Source of the DNA: Lachnospiraceae bacterium AC2028
GTDB lineage: Bacteria; Bacillota; Clostridia; Lachnospirales; Lachnospiraceae
NCBI GenBank assembly: GCA_000702685.1
Contig: JNJD01000007.1
Location: 248,001-312,000 of the forward strand
Direction: 5' to 3'
Length of the DNA: 64,000 bases
In this document: positions 18,265 through 26,734 of the stretch, piece by piece
How the letters are laid out: the number at the start of each line of letters is the position of its first letter
How positions within the stretch are numbered: position 1 is the first letter of the stretch
Translations under genes and position numbers: made by a program
Notes under the pieces: model-generated
Databases searched by the model: none
What the model was told of the DNA's origin: nothing
Seen by the model: the letters and a program-made list of their open reading frames with translations, nothing else

Positions 18265-18295
18265 AGGATATACTTGGGGGCAACTCCCAAGTCAA
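18265..18295 (-). promoter_or_regulatory. MerR-type promoter/operator of the fatty acid operon
   Basis: On the minus strand TTGACT (18295-18290), a 19-nt spacer and TATCCT (18270-18265). The spacer contains the dyad ACTTGGG-N7-CCCAAGT (18272-18292). The long spacer and centred dyad are the hallmark of promoters that MerR proteins untwist for activation. The divergent MerR gene is the obvious regulator. Confidence 0.78.
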
Positions 18296-18381
18296 TTAAA
18301 ATTTCATAAACCCGATTCTTCGCTGTCTAAGTACATTTCAGTGTTCAGGCCGGTCATATATTTCCCGAAAGATAATAAAAA

Positions 18382-18413
18382 ACCTTGGGGTTAACCCCAA
18401 GGTGTGATAAGAT
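18382..18413 (+). promoter_or_regulatory. MerR operator and -10 region of the divergent regulator gene
   Basis: A perfect 22-nt palindrome at 18382-18403 (half-site ACCTTGGGGTT) sits directly upstream of a -10-like TAAGAT (18408-18413). It resembles the dyad in the acpP promoter (TTGGG/CCCAA), which suggests one protein binds both. The -35 region is weak. Confidence 0.7.
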
Positions 18414-18419
18414 GCCTGT

Positions 18420-19268
18420 ATGAACAAAAATAATAAAGACAATCCCGCAAACCGGGAATATACATTACGGGTCTCGGACTTTGCGAGCCTGTGCGGCACC
18501 ACAAGAGATACTCTCAGATATTACTATGAACAGGATATCCTTGTTCCGTGGACGGATCCCGCTAACGGATATCATTATTATTCCGCGGCCCATATAAGCT
18601 CATTCTTTTTCATAACAACGCTGAGACAATCGGGATGTTCAATAGAAGAGATCCGCGAAATAATCCATAATCTCTCAAGAAGCGGAATAGAGGATCTTGC
18701 CCATTCCAAGATCCGTGAAATGGAAAGAGAAGCATATCTTATAACCAAGAAGATCTCGGCTCTAAAGCTTGGAATGTGGATACTGGGAAAATACAATTCC
18801 CACAAACCCGGAACGCCCTTCGTTGACATGATACCTCCGATGAGCGTATATAAAAGTCCCATTGCCGAGAAGGACTCTTCCTTCCACGCTGCAGATATAG
18901 CCGGTGAACTGTCATGGCATCTTGCCAGAACAACCGAAGATGATTCGTTACCTGTATTCCCTGCCGGTGTCACCATCGATTACGATGACCTGGTGGCGGG
19001 AAAGTATGTGTACAACAATATAATCAGCCTGTCGTTTCTGCCCGCGGACAATATAGGTACCTTCCCTGTTCCGGGAAGCAAGGCGGTGCTGTGTTATCAC
19101 GACAACAATTCACCGGACATCGAAAGATCCTATCGCAAGATGCTGTCGCTTATCACTCGCAATAACCTTAAGCCTATCTCAGACCTGTACTCCATAAGCC
19201 TGTTCAATCTCTATGACAACAGCAGGAACCATACCTACTTCAAGTATCTGTTCATATGTGTTGAATAA
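18420..19268 (+). CDS. MerR-family regulator with GyrI-like effector domain
   Basis: 282 aa. The winged helix is at about 15-85 (VSDFASLCGTTRDTLRYYYEQDIL), then a dimerisation helix, then a C-terminal domain (about 130-282) resembling BmrR/GyrI ligand-binding folds (SYRKMLSLITRNN region and the closing FKYLFICVE strand). It probably activates the divergent fatty acid operon and controls itself through the two dyads. The ligand is unknown; an acyl-CoA, fatty acid or amphipathic compound is inference. The ATG at 18420 is the only nearby in-frame start and has no ribosome site at usual distance, so the mRNA may be leaderless. Confidence 0.85.
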   Translation: MNKNNKDNPANREYTLRVSDFASLCGTTRDTLRYYYEQDILVPWTDPANGYHYYSAAHISSFFFITTLRQSGCSIEEIREIIHNLSRSGIEDLAHSKIREMEREAYLITKKISALKLGMWILGKYNSHKPGTPFVDMIPPMSVYKSPIAEKDSSFHAADIAGELSWHLARTTEDDSLPVFPAGVTIDYDDLVAGKYVYNNIISLSFLPADNIGTFPVPGSKAVLCYHDNNSPDIERSYRKMLSLITRNNLKPISDLYSISLFNLYDNSRNHTYFKYLFICVE

Positions 19269-19270
19269 AA

Positions 19271-19310
19271 AAGTGCTGTGTATCAGAAAAATGAAAATCT
19301 GTCCAGCACT
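19271..19310 (-). terminator. Intrinsic terminator overlapping the end of the zinc-ribbon protein gene
   Basis: On the minus strand the stem AGTGCTG/CAGCACT (19310-19304 with 19278-19272) is followed by TTTTTTATTC. The upstream arm lies inside the last codons of the gene ending at 19283. Confidence 0.72.
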
Positions 19311-20647
19311 CCGGCTTCACTTAATGTGACCAGGCAGGACGATACCAACACAGCCACGATTATCAGACCGGTAATGATCCTTCTGAGTCTGATAAGTGTT
19401 CCGACACTGCGCATCTCATATATCACCCAGTCATTCTTTTCCTGATCATATTCCGAACCGCAGTAGGGACATTTGTTTGACTTGAATGCATCGAAGCTTC
19501 CGCCGCAGGAAGCACACTGTATGTTTGTAATGGAAAAGTTGTTCGTATAAGGAATGTCCGTCCTTCTTCCGGCCTTGATCCGGTAGACCTCATCCCGTGT
19601 TTTTATCTTATTCCCCAGATCCCTTGATATCTCAAAATACAGATCCGCGGTGACATTCACCATATTGCCGGACCTCCGGACACTTTTACATGCCATATAA
19701 CCTTTAGATTCCGCATCCACGATATTATCGAATTCCTCCCCGCTTCCGGAACCGCGGTAGAACGGAAGAAGCGTGCGATTTTCAGAATACGCGAATATCT
19801 TAAAAAGAGACATCATCTTTGCGGCAAAATACTCCTGAGTGAACTCCGGAGATATGACCGACATGTTGGATTCAAATCTGGTGCGGGAACCTATCACTTC
19901 AAACAGTGACGGCACCACCGCAAAAGCACGGCGGAAACAGTCAAATATCCATCCGATATATCCGAAAACAGGTATCATGATAAGCGATGTCAGCAGCACG
20001 GTAAAGATACCCCGGGGTGATGCAAGCATTCCCCATCCGCCGTATTCCTTTGCAAATACCGACGCAGCCATGATCAGATTAACCGGCAGAAGCCACAGAC
20101 CGTACTCCAGCACTGTCCTCCACATTTTTTCAGCCTTGCCGCTCATATCGAATACGAAATAGTAATTCTTGACCTTCGGATACAGTTCGGACATCTCAAA
20201 ATGTGTTCCGCAGTGGGCACATCCCTCCTGAAGCTCCGCAATGGTGGAAACGGAGCCGCAGTTCGGACAGCTGTATCTGTCTCCGCTCACATCCTCCCCG
20301 TCGCGGACATCCACAACCGTTTCATAGATCGATTGCGGCACGCTCTTGCGATAAGCTTTCATGCCGTCTCTTTCTATTGAAGTTTTATGTGTGATAAAAT
20401 CCACGGTCCAGGAAGTATCGTAATGACCGTCCTTCCATGACCTCACTCTGCTGAGGCCGTTGGGAAAAGGTCCCCTGTGGATCATCTCTTCGTTAAACTT
20501 AAGATTTCTCTTTTCGAGGCGCTCTCTCTGAAGCTCCAGACAGTACCGGAGTTCTCTGTCAGCCGACATCACCTTGGCACCGGGCTCAAAGGCATGACTT
20601 ATTTCCTTACGAAAATCGGCTGCAACTTTCTCTCTCTTATCAGTCAT
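19283..20647 (-). CDS. Membrane protein with two zinc ribbons, function unknown
   Basis: 454 aa. The first zinc ribbon, CPNCG...CAHCG, lies at about 143-163. Two membrane helices follow (about 200-220 and 230-258), then a Tim44/import-like alpha-beta region (about 285-390), a second ribbon CASCGG...CPYCGSEY (about 396-418) and a C-terminal helix (about 432-450). I do not recognise a defined function; the domain order suggests a membrane-anchored scaffold. It has its own promoter and terminator and so is a single-gene unit. GGAGAA precedes the ATG. Confidence 0.8.
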   Translation of the reverse strand: MTDKREKVAADFRKEISHAFEPGAKVMSADRELRYCLELQRERLEKRNLKFNEEMIHRGPFPNGLSRVRSWKDGHYDTSWTVDFITHKTSIERDGMKAYRKSVPQSIYETVVDVRDGEDVSGDRYSCPNCGSVSTIAELQEGCAHCGTHFEMSELYPKVKNYYFVFDMSGKAEKMWRTVLEYGLWLLPVNLIMAASVFAKEYGGWGMLASPRGIFTVLLTSLIMIPVFGYIGWIFDCFRRAFAVVPSLFEVIGSRTRFESNMSVISPEFTQEYFAAKMMSLFKIFAYSENRTLLPFYRGSGSGEEFDNIVDAESKGYMACKSVRRSGNMVNVTADLYFEISRDLGNKIKTRDEVYRIKAGRRTDIPYTNNFSITNIQCASCGGSFDAFKSNKCPYCGSEYDQEKNDWVIYEMRSVGTLIRLRRIITGLIIVAVLVSSCLVTLSEAGVLDRFSFF

Positions 20648-20703
20648 AACATTCTCCGATCGTGGATAAGCATTTTATGAACCAATGCATGTGACATACA
20701 TAT

Positions 20704-20732
20704 ACTATACCCTTACAAAACTATTTTAACAA
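20704..20732 (-). promoter_or_regulatory. Predicted promoter of the zinc-ribbon protein gene
   Basis: On the minus strand TTGTTA (20732-20727), a 17-nt spacer and TATAGT (20709-20704), about 57 nt before the start codon. The rest of the 20648-20786 gap shows nothing further. Confidence 0.6.
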
Positions 20733-20786
20733 CGGACTTATATCCTGTTTTTCTAAAGGCTCCGGCATCCCGCTCTTCATTTCATT

Positions 20787-21989
20787 CTATACGGTCTGTT
20801 CAAATATATGCCTTGTCACGTACATCCTGTCACCGGCTGTAACTATCCCATAAACATTCTTAGCATAGGATACAACCGGCGGTATAAAGATAAGATCCTT
20901 TATCTCATATTCCCCGTACCGGATGGGAATATCCGCTCTGGTCAGGTTGGTGATGCTGATGTCACGCACCTTGGTCCCGTAACCCAAAAGCTGTGCCAGA
21001 TATGATGAAACCCTGCCGGAAAAGCATCCCGCATGTTCCAGATTCAGGGCGTCCTTCAGAGTAGGGTCCAGCGCACCCATAAAATTCAATACAAAAAACT
21101 TATACCTGTCATCGGAAAGCTTTCTGCTCATCAACGCGTGCACGGCTTTGGCATTATCTTCAAATGACTTTCCCGGCACATATCTGTATTGGACCGAAAT
21201 ACCGGTTGCCTGGTTCCCCATGGATCTGTTACCGTCCGTTCTTCCGTCTACGGCAAGTCCGATGTCTGTTTTTTCATTGGAATCCCTGATCATGTCCGTG
21301 ATCAGAAGCGCCGTCATGGATACACCGATCTTTCTTGCAGACTCAAGCAGCTTGTTCCAGTCATCCTTTTCATATTTTGTGACTGTGACCTTTGTCTTCC
21401 TGCCCATCCAATAATCCGAATATGCGGCATCCATATCTCCGAAGGTGAAAACGCGCTTTTCCCTGCTCCACTTTTTATTCCAGTGTTTTGTCAGCAATTT
21501 ATAGACATGGGGCAGACCGCAGTCATCCGGAATGCTTTTCAGATCAAGCGATCTGAATGGGAGGAATTCACAAGTTTCTCCGCCTAAGCATTTCATAAAG
21601 GTTTCTATGAAATACAAAAGTGATTTCCCGTCTCCGCCCAGATGATGCATCATCAGAACAATTCCGTCAGGTGATGAAAAGCCCCTGATGAATTCACCGT
21701 CTTCTATCCTGAACCTCCGTCTTTCATTTTCATATATCAGTTCTTCAAGAGAAAGTCCGCTCAGGGAGAATGTGTTGGAACACGTCCCTTTTTCCGCGTC
21801 CGTGTAATACGCTTCCCCATCCGGTTCGATCACTATTTTCGAACGAAGCACTTCATGATATGTACAGGCTTTATCAAAAGCATTTTTGAGCATATCAAAA
21901 GAAACGTCCCCGGCAAGCTTCAGGCACATGGTGATGACAATGCTTACATCAAAGAGGTCGACCCTCTCGGTTTCAATCCTGTATCTCAT
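20787..21989 (-). CDS. Condensation-domain-like acyltransferase
   Basis: 400 aa. The motif MMHHLGGDGKS (about 113-123) matches the HHxxxDG active site of NRPS condensation, wax-ester synthase and PapA-type acyltransferases, with one residue more conservative Gly before Asp. A second C-domain-like segment is the VDGRTDGNRSMGNQ region (about 225-240), equivalent to the family's conserved N-x-x-G area. It likely transfers an acyl group between a thioester and an alcohol or amine. Its ATG overlaps the stop of the SDR gene by 4 nt, so the pair is coupled. Substrates unknown. Confidence 0.75.
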   Translation of the reverse strand: MRYRIETERVDLFDVSIVITMCLKLAGDVSFDMLKNAFDKACTYHEVLRSKIVIEPDGEAYYTDAEKGTCSNTFSLSGLSLEELIYENERRRFRIEDGEFIRGFSSPDGIVLMMHHLGGDGKSLLYFIETFMKCLGGETCEFLPFRSLDLKSIPDDCGLPHVYKLLTKHWNKKWSREKRVFTFGDMDAAYSDYWMGRKTKVTVTKYEKDDWNKLLESARKIGVSMTALLITDMIRDSNEKTDIGLAVDGRTDGNRSMGNQATGISVQYRYVPGKSFEDNAKAVHALMSRKLSDDRYKFFVLNFMGALDPTLKDALNLEHAGCFSGRVSSYLAQLLGYGTKVRDISITNLTRADIPIRYGEYEIKDLIFIPPVVSYAKNVYGIVTAGDRMYVTRHIFEQTV

Positions 21990-22744
21990 ACGTATTTACC
22001 TATTATCGCCACCCACTGATCCATGACTATTCTTGTGGGTGTGACCTTTGAATATATTCTGAAGTATTTGGCAAAAAATCCCGGAACAGACATATCCCTG
22101 CCTTTCGCACTGTCCTTAAGTGCTTTATCAACCACTCTTTCAGGCTTTATCATCCCGGCGAAACGGATCTTCCTGCCATTTACCTCTTTGGGGAGCATCC
22201 CGGTATCCACCCACCCCGGACATACGCTTGTGACCGTGATGCCGCGGGACTTCAGCTCTTTGTTAACGGCTCTGGAAAGATTCTTCAGAAAAACCTTGCT
22301 CGCGCTGTACATGGCAAGATACGGATTCGGCTGAAAAGAAGAAGCGGACGAAATGTTGATCACCCTTGATCCTTCGGTCATATACGGAAGAACTGCGGAC
22401 ATTATCACCGCAGGCACGGTGCAGTTGATATTGCAGACCTGAAGGATATGTTCCACAGGCATTTTATCGAAGGCTTCCATAAATCCGACTCCGGCATTAT
22501 TGATAAGGATCCTGACATCCGGTGCACTGCTTTTAAGCATGCTTGATAATACTTCGCACTTTCCGTCCGAAAGATCCGTGACCACCGGTACCACCTTGGG
22601 ATACGCGGATCCGAGAGCTTCCATTTTACCGGGATTCCTGCCCACTGCCCATATCTCATCTATATCCTCCATAGCAGATATCCTGTCCGTAAAAATACTA
22701 CCGATACCGCCCGAAGCGCCTGTGATTATCGCAATCCCGGCCAT
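21986..22744 (-). CDS. Short-chain dehydrogenase/reductase
   Basis: 252 aa, classical SDR: TGASGGIG at residues 9-16, NNAGVGF about 82, catalytic Ser in INISSASSF and Tyr/Lys in MYSASKVFL (about 151-155). The C-terminus is amphipathic and suggests membrane association, as in SDRs acting on lipid substrates. GGAGG precedes the ATG. The start lies 1 nt after the TetR stop, and the end overlaps the acyltransferase start, giving a tetR-SDR-acyltransferase operon. Substrate unknown; a fatty ketone or aldehyde is inference. Confidence 0.85.
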   Translation of the reverse strand: MAGIAIITGASGGIGSIFTDRISAMEDIDEIWAVGRNPGKMEALGSAYPKVVPVVTDLSDGKCEVLSSMLKSSAPDVRILINNAGVGFMEAFDKMPVEHILQVCNINCTVPAVIMSAVLPYMTEGSRVINISSASSFQPNPYLAMYSASKVFLKNLSRAVNKELKSRGITVTSVCPGWVDTGMLPKEVNGRKIRFAGMIKPERVVDKALKDSAKGRDMSVPGFFAKYFRIYSKVTPTRIVMDQWVAIIGKYV

Positions 22745-22745
22745 G

Positions 22746-23321
22746 TCACACCTCCAGCAGATGACACAGTGTTGCCTTATCGATCATCCGAAACTCCTTG
22801 ATAAACAGTTTCTTAAGGGCATAAAGATATACGGTTCCCCAGTACAGATCTGCAAGCATAAGAGGGTCGCCCTTGCGCACGGTGCCTGCTTTCTGGCCCT
22901 TCTTGATGATCCCCGCAAGTGCTTCATACATATCGCTTTTATACAGACCGCTGTCCTGTTCCAGAAGAAGCTGCGTGTAGATTGTTATCTTGACCGCATA
23001 ATCCTCGTCCTCAAGGCTTTTGATCACTTCTTCGGAAATCTTCTCTATTTTGGATGAGGCAGAAACCGGAAGTTTGGCAAGAGCTCTGATCTTCTTCACC
23101 TCAATCGAATTGTCGGCATTTTTACGGATCTCTTCGAAGAGTTCCTCCTTGGATCTGAAATATAGATATATCGTACCCTGACCTATTCCAATATGTCCGG
23201 CCAGATCACTGATCTTAGTATCACCGAATCCGTTCTTGGCAAAATAAAGTGATGACTCCCTGAGGATCCTGGACCTCATATCATCGCGCATCTGTCTGAA
23301 CTGTTCTTCCGTTTTGGGCAT
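22746..23321 (-). CDS. TetR-family regulator
   Basis: 191 aa from the ATG at 23321, which has AAGGAG nine nt upstream; a longer frame runs into the operator and is rejected. The helix-turn-helix DLAGHIGIGQGTIYLYFRSK (about 32-51) is typical of TetR/AcrR, followed by an all-helical ligand domain. First gene of the operon with the SDR and acyltransferase, so likely a self-limiting repressor of it. Ligand unknown. Confidence 0.9.
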   Translation of the reverse strand: MPKTEEQFRQMRDDMRSRILRESSLYFAKNGFGDTKISDLAGHIGIGQGTIYLYFRSKEELFEEIRKNADNSIEVKKIRALAKLPVSASSKIEKISEEVIKSLEDEDYAVKITIYTQLLLEQDSGLYKSDMYEALAGIIKKGQKAGTVRKGDPLMLADLYWGTVYLYALKKLFIKEFRMIDKATLCHLLEV

Positions 23322-23341
23322 GAGCGATCTCCTTTTATGAC

Positions 23342-23390
23342 TGAATGAATATTCACTCATAAATCATATCACACATACCCGCTTTGTCAA
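23342..23390 (-). promoter_or_regulatory. Promoter and TetR operator of the tetR-SDR-acyltransferase operon
   Basis: On the minus strand TTGACA (23390-23385), a 16-nt spacer and TATGAT (23368-23363). The near-perfect dyad TGAATGAATATTCACTCA (23342-23359), one mismatch pair, covers the expected transcription start. Such TGAATGAATATTCA dyads are common TetR/AcrR sites. Confidence 0.8.
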
Positions 23391-23541
23391 TCATTACGTT
23401 ACAATGTGCGGGCAGGCACAAAAACACACAAATTACACCGCTTGGGATATGCTTATGTACCGCTTGGTAGCGGAGCTATTGAAGACAGCAGAAAGGGCAG
23501 ATACTATGTAGTCACAAAGCAAACCCAAGGAGGTAAATCAT

Positions 23542-24198
23542 ATGACTACATTAACACTCAGCAAAAACGATCTCAGAAAAAAAGTGCAGGATATTTCCTG
23601 CACGAAGAATCCGGAATGCGAAATGACGGAGCAGTCGTCCGGCCGCATCAGCGAATATACGGAAGGTCTGAATGCTCTCCGGAAAGACGCAGCGGTGATG
23701 CAGAGAAGGGGACTCCCTTTTATGATGGCATCGGTCGTTCTCTGGACAGGCATAATGCTTTCAAGGATCTTCATGAAGGATATCCATTCGATGAATCTCT
23801 TTGTATTCATGACTTCATCCTTCCTGATGCCTGTGGCCACGATATTCGGCAAGATCATAAAAGCGGACATCTACAAAAAGACTTCCAATCCGGTGAACAA
23901 GCTTGGATTTTTGTGCAATATCAACCAGTTCCTGTATCTTCCCATCGCAATGTGGGCATTCAGCGCGCACCCCGATTCGATGCTCCTGATCTATGCGATC
24001 ATTTTCGCAGCTCACCTGCTTCCCTTCTCATGGGTATATGACAGTAAGATATATTTTTACGGTTCGATCATCGAATCCGTCGGCGTGATCTTCGTAGCTT
24101 ATGCCTTCGGTTACCCCGTAGCCACCGGATTCATCGTGATCATGCAGCTGATAGTATGTATCGGACTTATCAGAGACATTCGAAGAAACGATATTTAG
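23542..24198 (+). CDS. Small polytopic membrane protein, function unknown (DUF7010-like)
   Basis: 218 aa. The N-terminal ~55 residues are soluble; five to six hydrophobic segments follow (about 57-76, 84-104, 122-140, 150-166, 172-188, 192-210). It resembles the DUF7010 group of small membrane proteins, a low-certainty match. A very strong ribosome site AAGGAGG lies before the ATG. It is divergent from tetR. The 180-nt upstream region holds a small hairpin (23460-23473) but no convincing promoter. No role can be stated. Confidence 0.75.
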   Translation: MTTLTLSKNDLRKKVQDISCTKNPECEMTEQSSGRISEYTEGLNALRKDAAVMQRRGLPFMMASVVLWTGIMLSRIFMKDIHSMNLFVFMTSSFLMPVATIFGKIIKADIYKKTSNPVNKLGFLCNINQFLYLPIAMWAFSAHPDSMLLIYAIIFAAHLLPFSWVYDSKIYFYGSIIESVGVIFVAYAFGYPVATGFIVIMQLIVCIGLIRDIRRNDI

Positions 24199-24208
24199 TT
24201 CGAAAATA

Positions 24209-25609
24209 TCAATCCTTTTTCCTGATATTCGTTTCGAAGGTCTCTTTATTGATATACACTCCCGCTTCGGGATGATCGGTGACATTGATGACACAGTCAA
24301 AGGTTTCGATCATCCCCTCAAGGGGCTGTACCATACCGTCCCATCCTTCGGACTCGGGGAATTTCTCGCGCAGTCTCTTCCAATCGGTGTAAAGATGTAC
24401 AGCGGATCTGTCTCCCTTTCCCGCCTGCATGGCAAAAGAGATCGTGGTTCCCTGCTTTAATGTTACATTTCCGGATCCGTCGGGTTTTCCGATATCACCT
24501 TTAAGTTTCATGGGAACAAGGAATCTGGCATTTCCGAGTTCACGGAACAGATGTGTGTAAAGTATCGAGAGTACGTTTTTTTCTTCATCATTTGCGGGAG
24601 GATTCAGCTGACCGATCATAAGAAGCCATCTTTCCAGATCGGGATTGGTCACGGGGATCTGCACCTCCGGAACGTCCTTGTATACGGGCTTGGGAACAAA
24701 CATGCCCGCATCTATGACCAGCCTCTCATAGATGATCCCCACTCCGCAAGCACCGTTAAGATAGAAAGCACTACCCAGGAAATTATAGATCCCATTTCCT
24801 TCGGGGCCGTTTTCAACCTTAAGAAAATCGTATTTCGACGGATCATAATTCTTTTTCCATATGCCGGAATAAGCCTGCGTTACGATGAGCAGATTCGGAG
24901 GAGGGGTGACATAGCTTCCGTTCTCGGCTTTGTAGGTATACGACATCATTGCAGGTTCACCGGTCCTTCTGCTCATCAGTACATATATCTCTTTGGATGA
25001 GAGAACCTTGCTGCAGATCTGCTTTGCAAAGGTATTTGAGATCTCGTCCCTGCGGGATTGGGGCTTATCGGAAGGATCGTTTGCGTTTGTCTTACAGTAA
25101 TTAAGATAAAGCTGGAATAATTCCACGATATCCGTTACGGACATCCTGTCGTAATCTGCCTGTCCCAGTTCCAGTTTTCTGAAGGATATATAACCGTCAC
25201 CGAGCGCATTAACATAAGCATCATGAACATCCTTAAGACTTGCTTCCCTTGAATGGATTACCGTGCCGGTCTTAAGAAGGCATTTGCTTCCGTTCTCGAT
25301 AACTATGGAGACATTGGTATTTTCCGCGGTCTCCACGGACGTTTTATATACCATAAGATCTGAGGCGATACCGATAGCCACTTCCGAATCGTCCGTGCCG
25401 GGATTTGATATATAGATTGCATCTCCTTTGTTGATGCGTCCGAACACATATCCTACAACAACCCTGTCTGCGGAATTATTCAGATTAAAAACATCCGCAA
25501 CGGCAAAACAGAATCCGGCCCCGGAATTACCCTGCGCCGCTCCTCCGGCGTTTTGAGCTGATGCGGTTTCGGTGTTCTTTTTTCCGAAGAGCTTATCTTT
25601 CAGTCCCAT
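24209..25609 (-). CDS. SseB-like protein with beta-barrel N-terminal region
   Basis: 466 aa from the ATG at 25609 (AAAGGAG upstream); an earlier in-frame start lacks a ribosome site. After a short Gly/Ala-rich linker (about 15-32), residues 33-110 look like a translation-factor-type beta-barrel (VVVGYVFGRINKGDAIYI). The middle carries an enhanced serine-sensitivity SseB-like fold twice (about 205-300 and 330-420). SseB proteins are poorly understood, often linked to secretion or stress. Single-gene unit with a promoter at 25648-25676. Function not assigned. Confidence 0.75.
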   Translation of the reverse strand: MGLKDKLFGKKNTETASAQNAGGAAQGNSGAGFCFAVADVFNLNNSADRVVVGYVFGRINKGDAIYISNPGTDDSEVAIGIASDLMVYKTSVETAENTNVSIVIENGSKCLLKTGTVIHSREASLKDVHDAYVNALGDGYISFRKLELGQADYDRMSVTDIVELFQLYLNYCKTNANDPSDKPQSRRDEISNTFAKQICSKVLSSKEIYVLMSRRTGEPAMMSYTYKAENGSYVTPPPNLLIVTQAYSGIWKKNYDPSKYDFLKVENGPEGNGIYNFLGSAFYLNGACGVGIIYERLVIDAGMFVPKPVYKDVPEVQIPVTNPDLERWLLMIGQLNPPANDEEKNVLSILYTHLFRELGNARFLVPMKLKGDIGKPDGSGNVTLKQGTTISFAMQAGKGDRSAVHLYTDWKRLREKFPESEGWDGMVQPLEGMIETFDCVINVTDHPEAGVYINKETFETNIRKKD

Positions 25610-25647
25610 ATTTTCTTCTCCTTTAGTGAGAGCGGTGTTCACCTCAC

Positions 25648-25676
25648 ATTGTATCTTATACGGGATGATCCCTCAA
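25648..25676 (-). promoter_or_regulatory. Predicted promoter of the SseB-like gene
   Basis: On the minus strand TTGAGG (25676-25671), a 17-nt spacer and TACAAT (25653-25648), 39 nt before the start codon. Confidence 0.6.
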
Positions 25677-25689
25677 CCGGATAGGATCC

Positions 25690-25720
25690 AAAAAATAAAG
25701 CCTCCGTTTCCGGAGGCTTT
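25690..25720 (-). terminator. Intrinsic terminator after the short GMP synthase gene
   Basis: On the minus strand AAAGCCTCCG-GAAA-CGGAGGCTTT (25720-25697) is followed by ATTTTTTGG. It is a strong stem ending the 25727-30362 gene run. Confidence 0.88.
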
Positions 25721-25726
25721 AAATGA

Positions 25727-26710
25727 TCATTCGTATTCAACTGTTGCGGGAGGCTTCGGTGTGTAATCGAAGAGTACTCTGTTGATTCCGGGAACCTCGG
25801 AGATGATCCTCTTTACAAGATGATCGATCAGTTCGTCGGAGAGATGCTCTACGGTAACCTCCATAACATCGGTGGTATTGATCGCACGGATGATGCAGGG
25901 CCAGTCGAAGGTCCTCTTTCCGTCCTTTACACCGGTGGACTTGAAATCGGGAACAACGGTGAAGTACTGCCATACCTTGCCCTCGAGGCCGTTCTTGGCA
26001 AACTCCTCACGAAGGATCGCATCGGATTCGCGTACTGCTTCAAGTCTGTCTCTTGTGATCGCACCGGGGCAGCGGACACCGAGTCCGGGGCCGGGGAACG
26101 GCTGACGGTAAACCATGCCTGCGGGAAGTCCGAGGCGCTCACCTACGATACGTACTTCATCCTTGAAAAGGATCTTAACGGGCTCTACAAGCTCGAACTT
26201 CATATCCTCGGGAAGACCGCCGGCATTATGATGAGCCTTGATGCCTGCTTCACTCTCCAGAATATCGGGCCAGATGGTTCCCTGTGCGAGGAATTCGATT
26301 CCGTCAAGCTTTCTTGCTTCCTCAGCAAATACCTCGATGAACTCACCGCCTATTATCTTACGCTTGGTCTCGGGATCGGATACGCCTGCAAGCTTATCCA
26401 GAAATCTGTCGGTAGCATCCACATAGATCAGGTTTGCTTTCATCTGATTACGGAATACCTCGATAACCTGCTCGGGTTCACCCTTGCGGAGCAATCCGTG
26501 ATTAACGTGAACACAGACAAGATTGTCACCGATAGCCTTGATGAGCATTGCAGCCACTACGGATGAATCAACTCCTCCGGAAAGTGCGAGCAATACTTTC
26601 TTGTCTCCGATCTGCTCCCTGAGTGCCTGAAGCTGCTCCTCAATGAAAGCATCGGCAAGCTCGGGTGTGGTGATCCTTACCATGTCGTCCGGTCTTCTGT
26701 CGTATACCAT
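25727..26710 (-). CDS. GMP synthase, ATP-pyrophosphatase subunit only
   Basis: 327 aa. It contains the PP-loop [10 protein letters not shown] (about 44-53) and the C-terminal dimerisation domain with [11 protein letters not shown] (about 213-223) and the closing KPPATVEYE. It has no glutaminase domain, and no separate amidotransferase subunit is encoded nearby. It would adenylate XMP and use ammonia or a glutaminase made elsewhere. A full-length GuaA lies 2 kb upstream on the same strand; the two differ clearly in sequence and in an insertion. GGAGAA precedes the ATG. Two-subunit GMP synthases are known in archaea and some bacteria. Confidence 0.88.
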   Translation of the reverse strand: MVYDRRPDDMVRITTPELADAFIEEQLQALREQIGDKKVLLALSGGVDSSVVAAMLIKAIGDNLVCVHVNHGLLRKGEPEQVIEVFRNQMKANLIYVDATDRFLDKLAGVSDPETKRKIIGGEFIEVFAEEARKLDGIEFLAQGTIWPDILESEAGIKAHHNAGGLPEDMKFELVEPVKILFKDEVRIVGERLGLPAGMVYRQPFPGPGLGVRCPGAITRDRLEAVRESDAILREEFAKNGLEGKVWQYFTVVPDFKSTGVKDGKRTFDWPCIIRAINTTDVMEVTVEHLSDELIDHLVKRIISEVPGINRVLFDYTPKPPATVEYE

Positions 26711-26734
26711 ATTCTTCTCCGTTTCTTATGTTTA

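Noticed and set aside
23406-24041. Open frame overlapping the small membrane protein gene in another frame
   Set aside because: The 23542 frame has AAGGAGG and hydrophobic periodicity; this one has neither.
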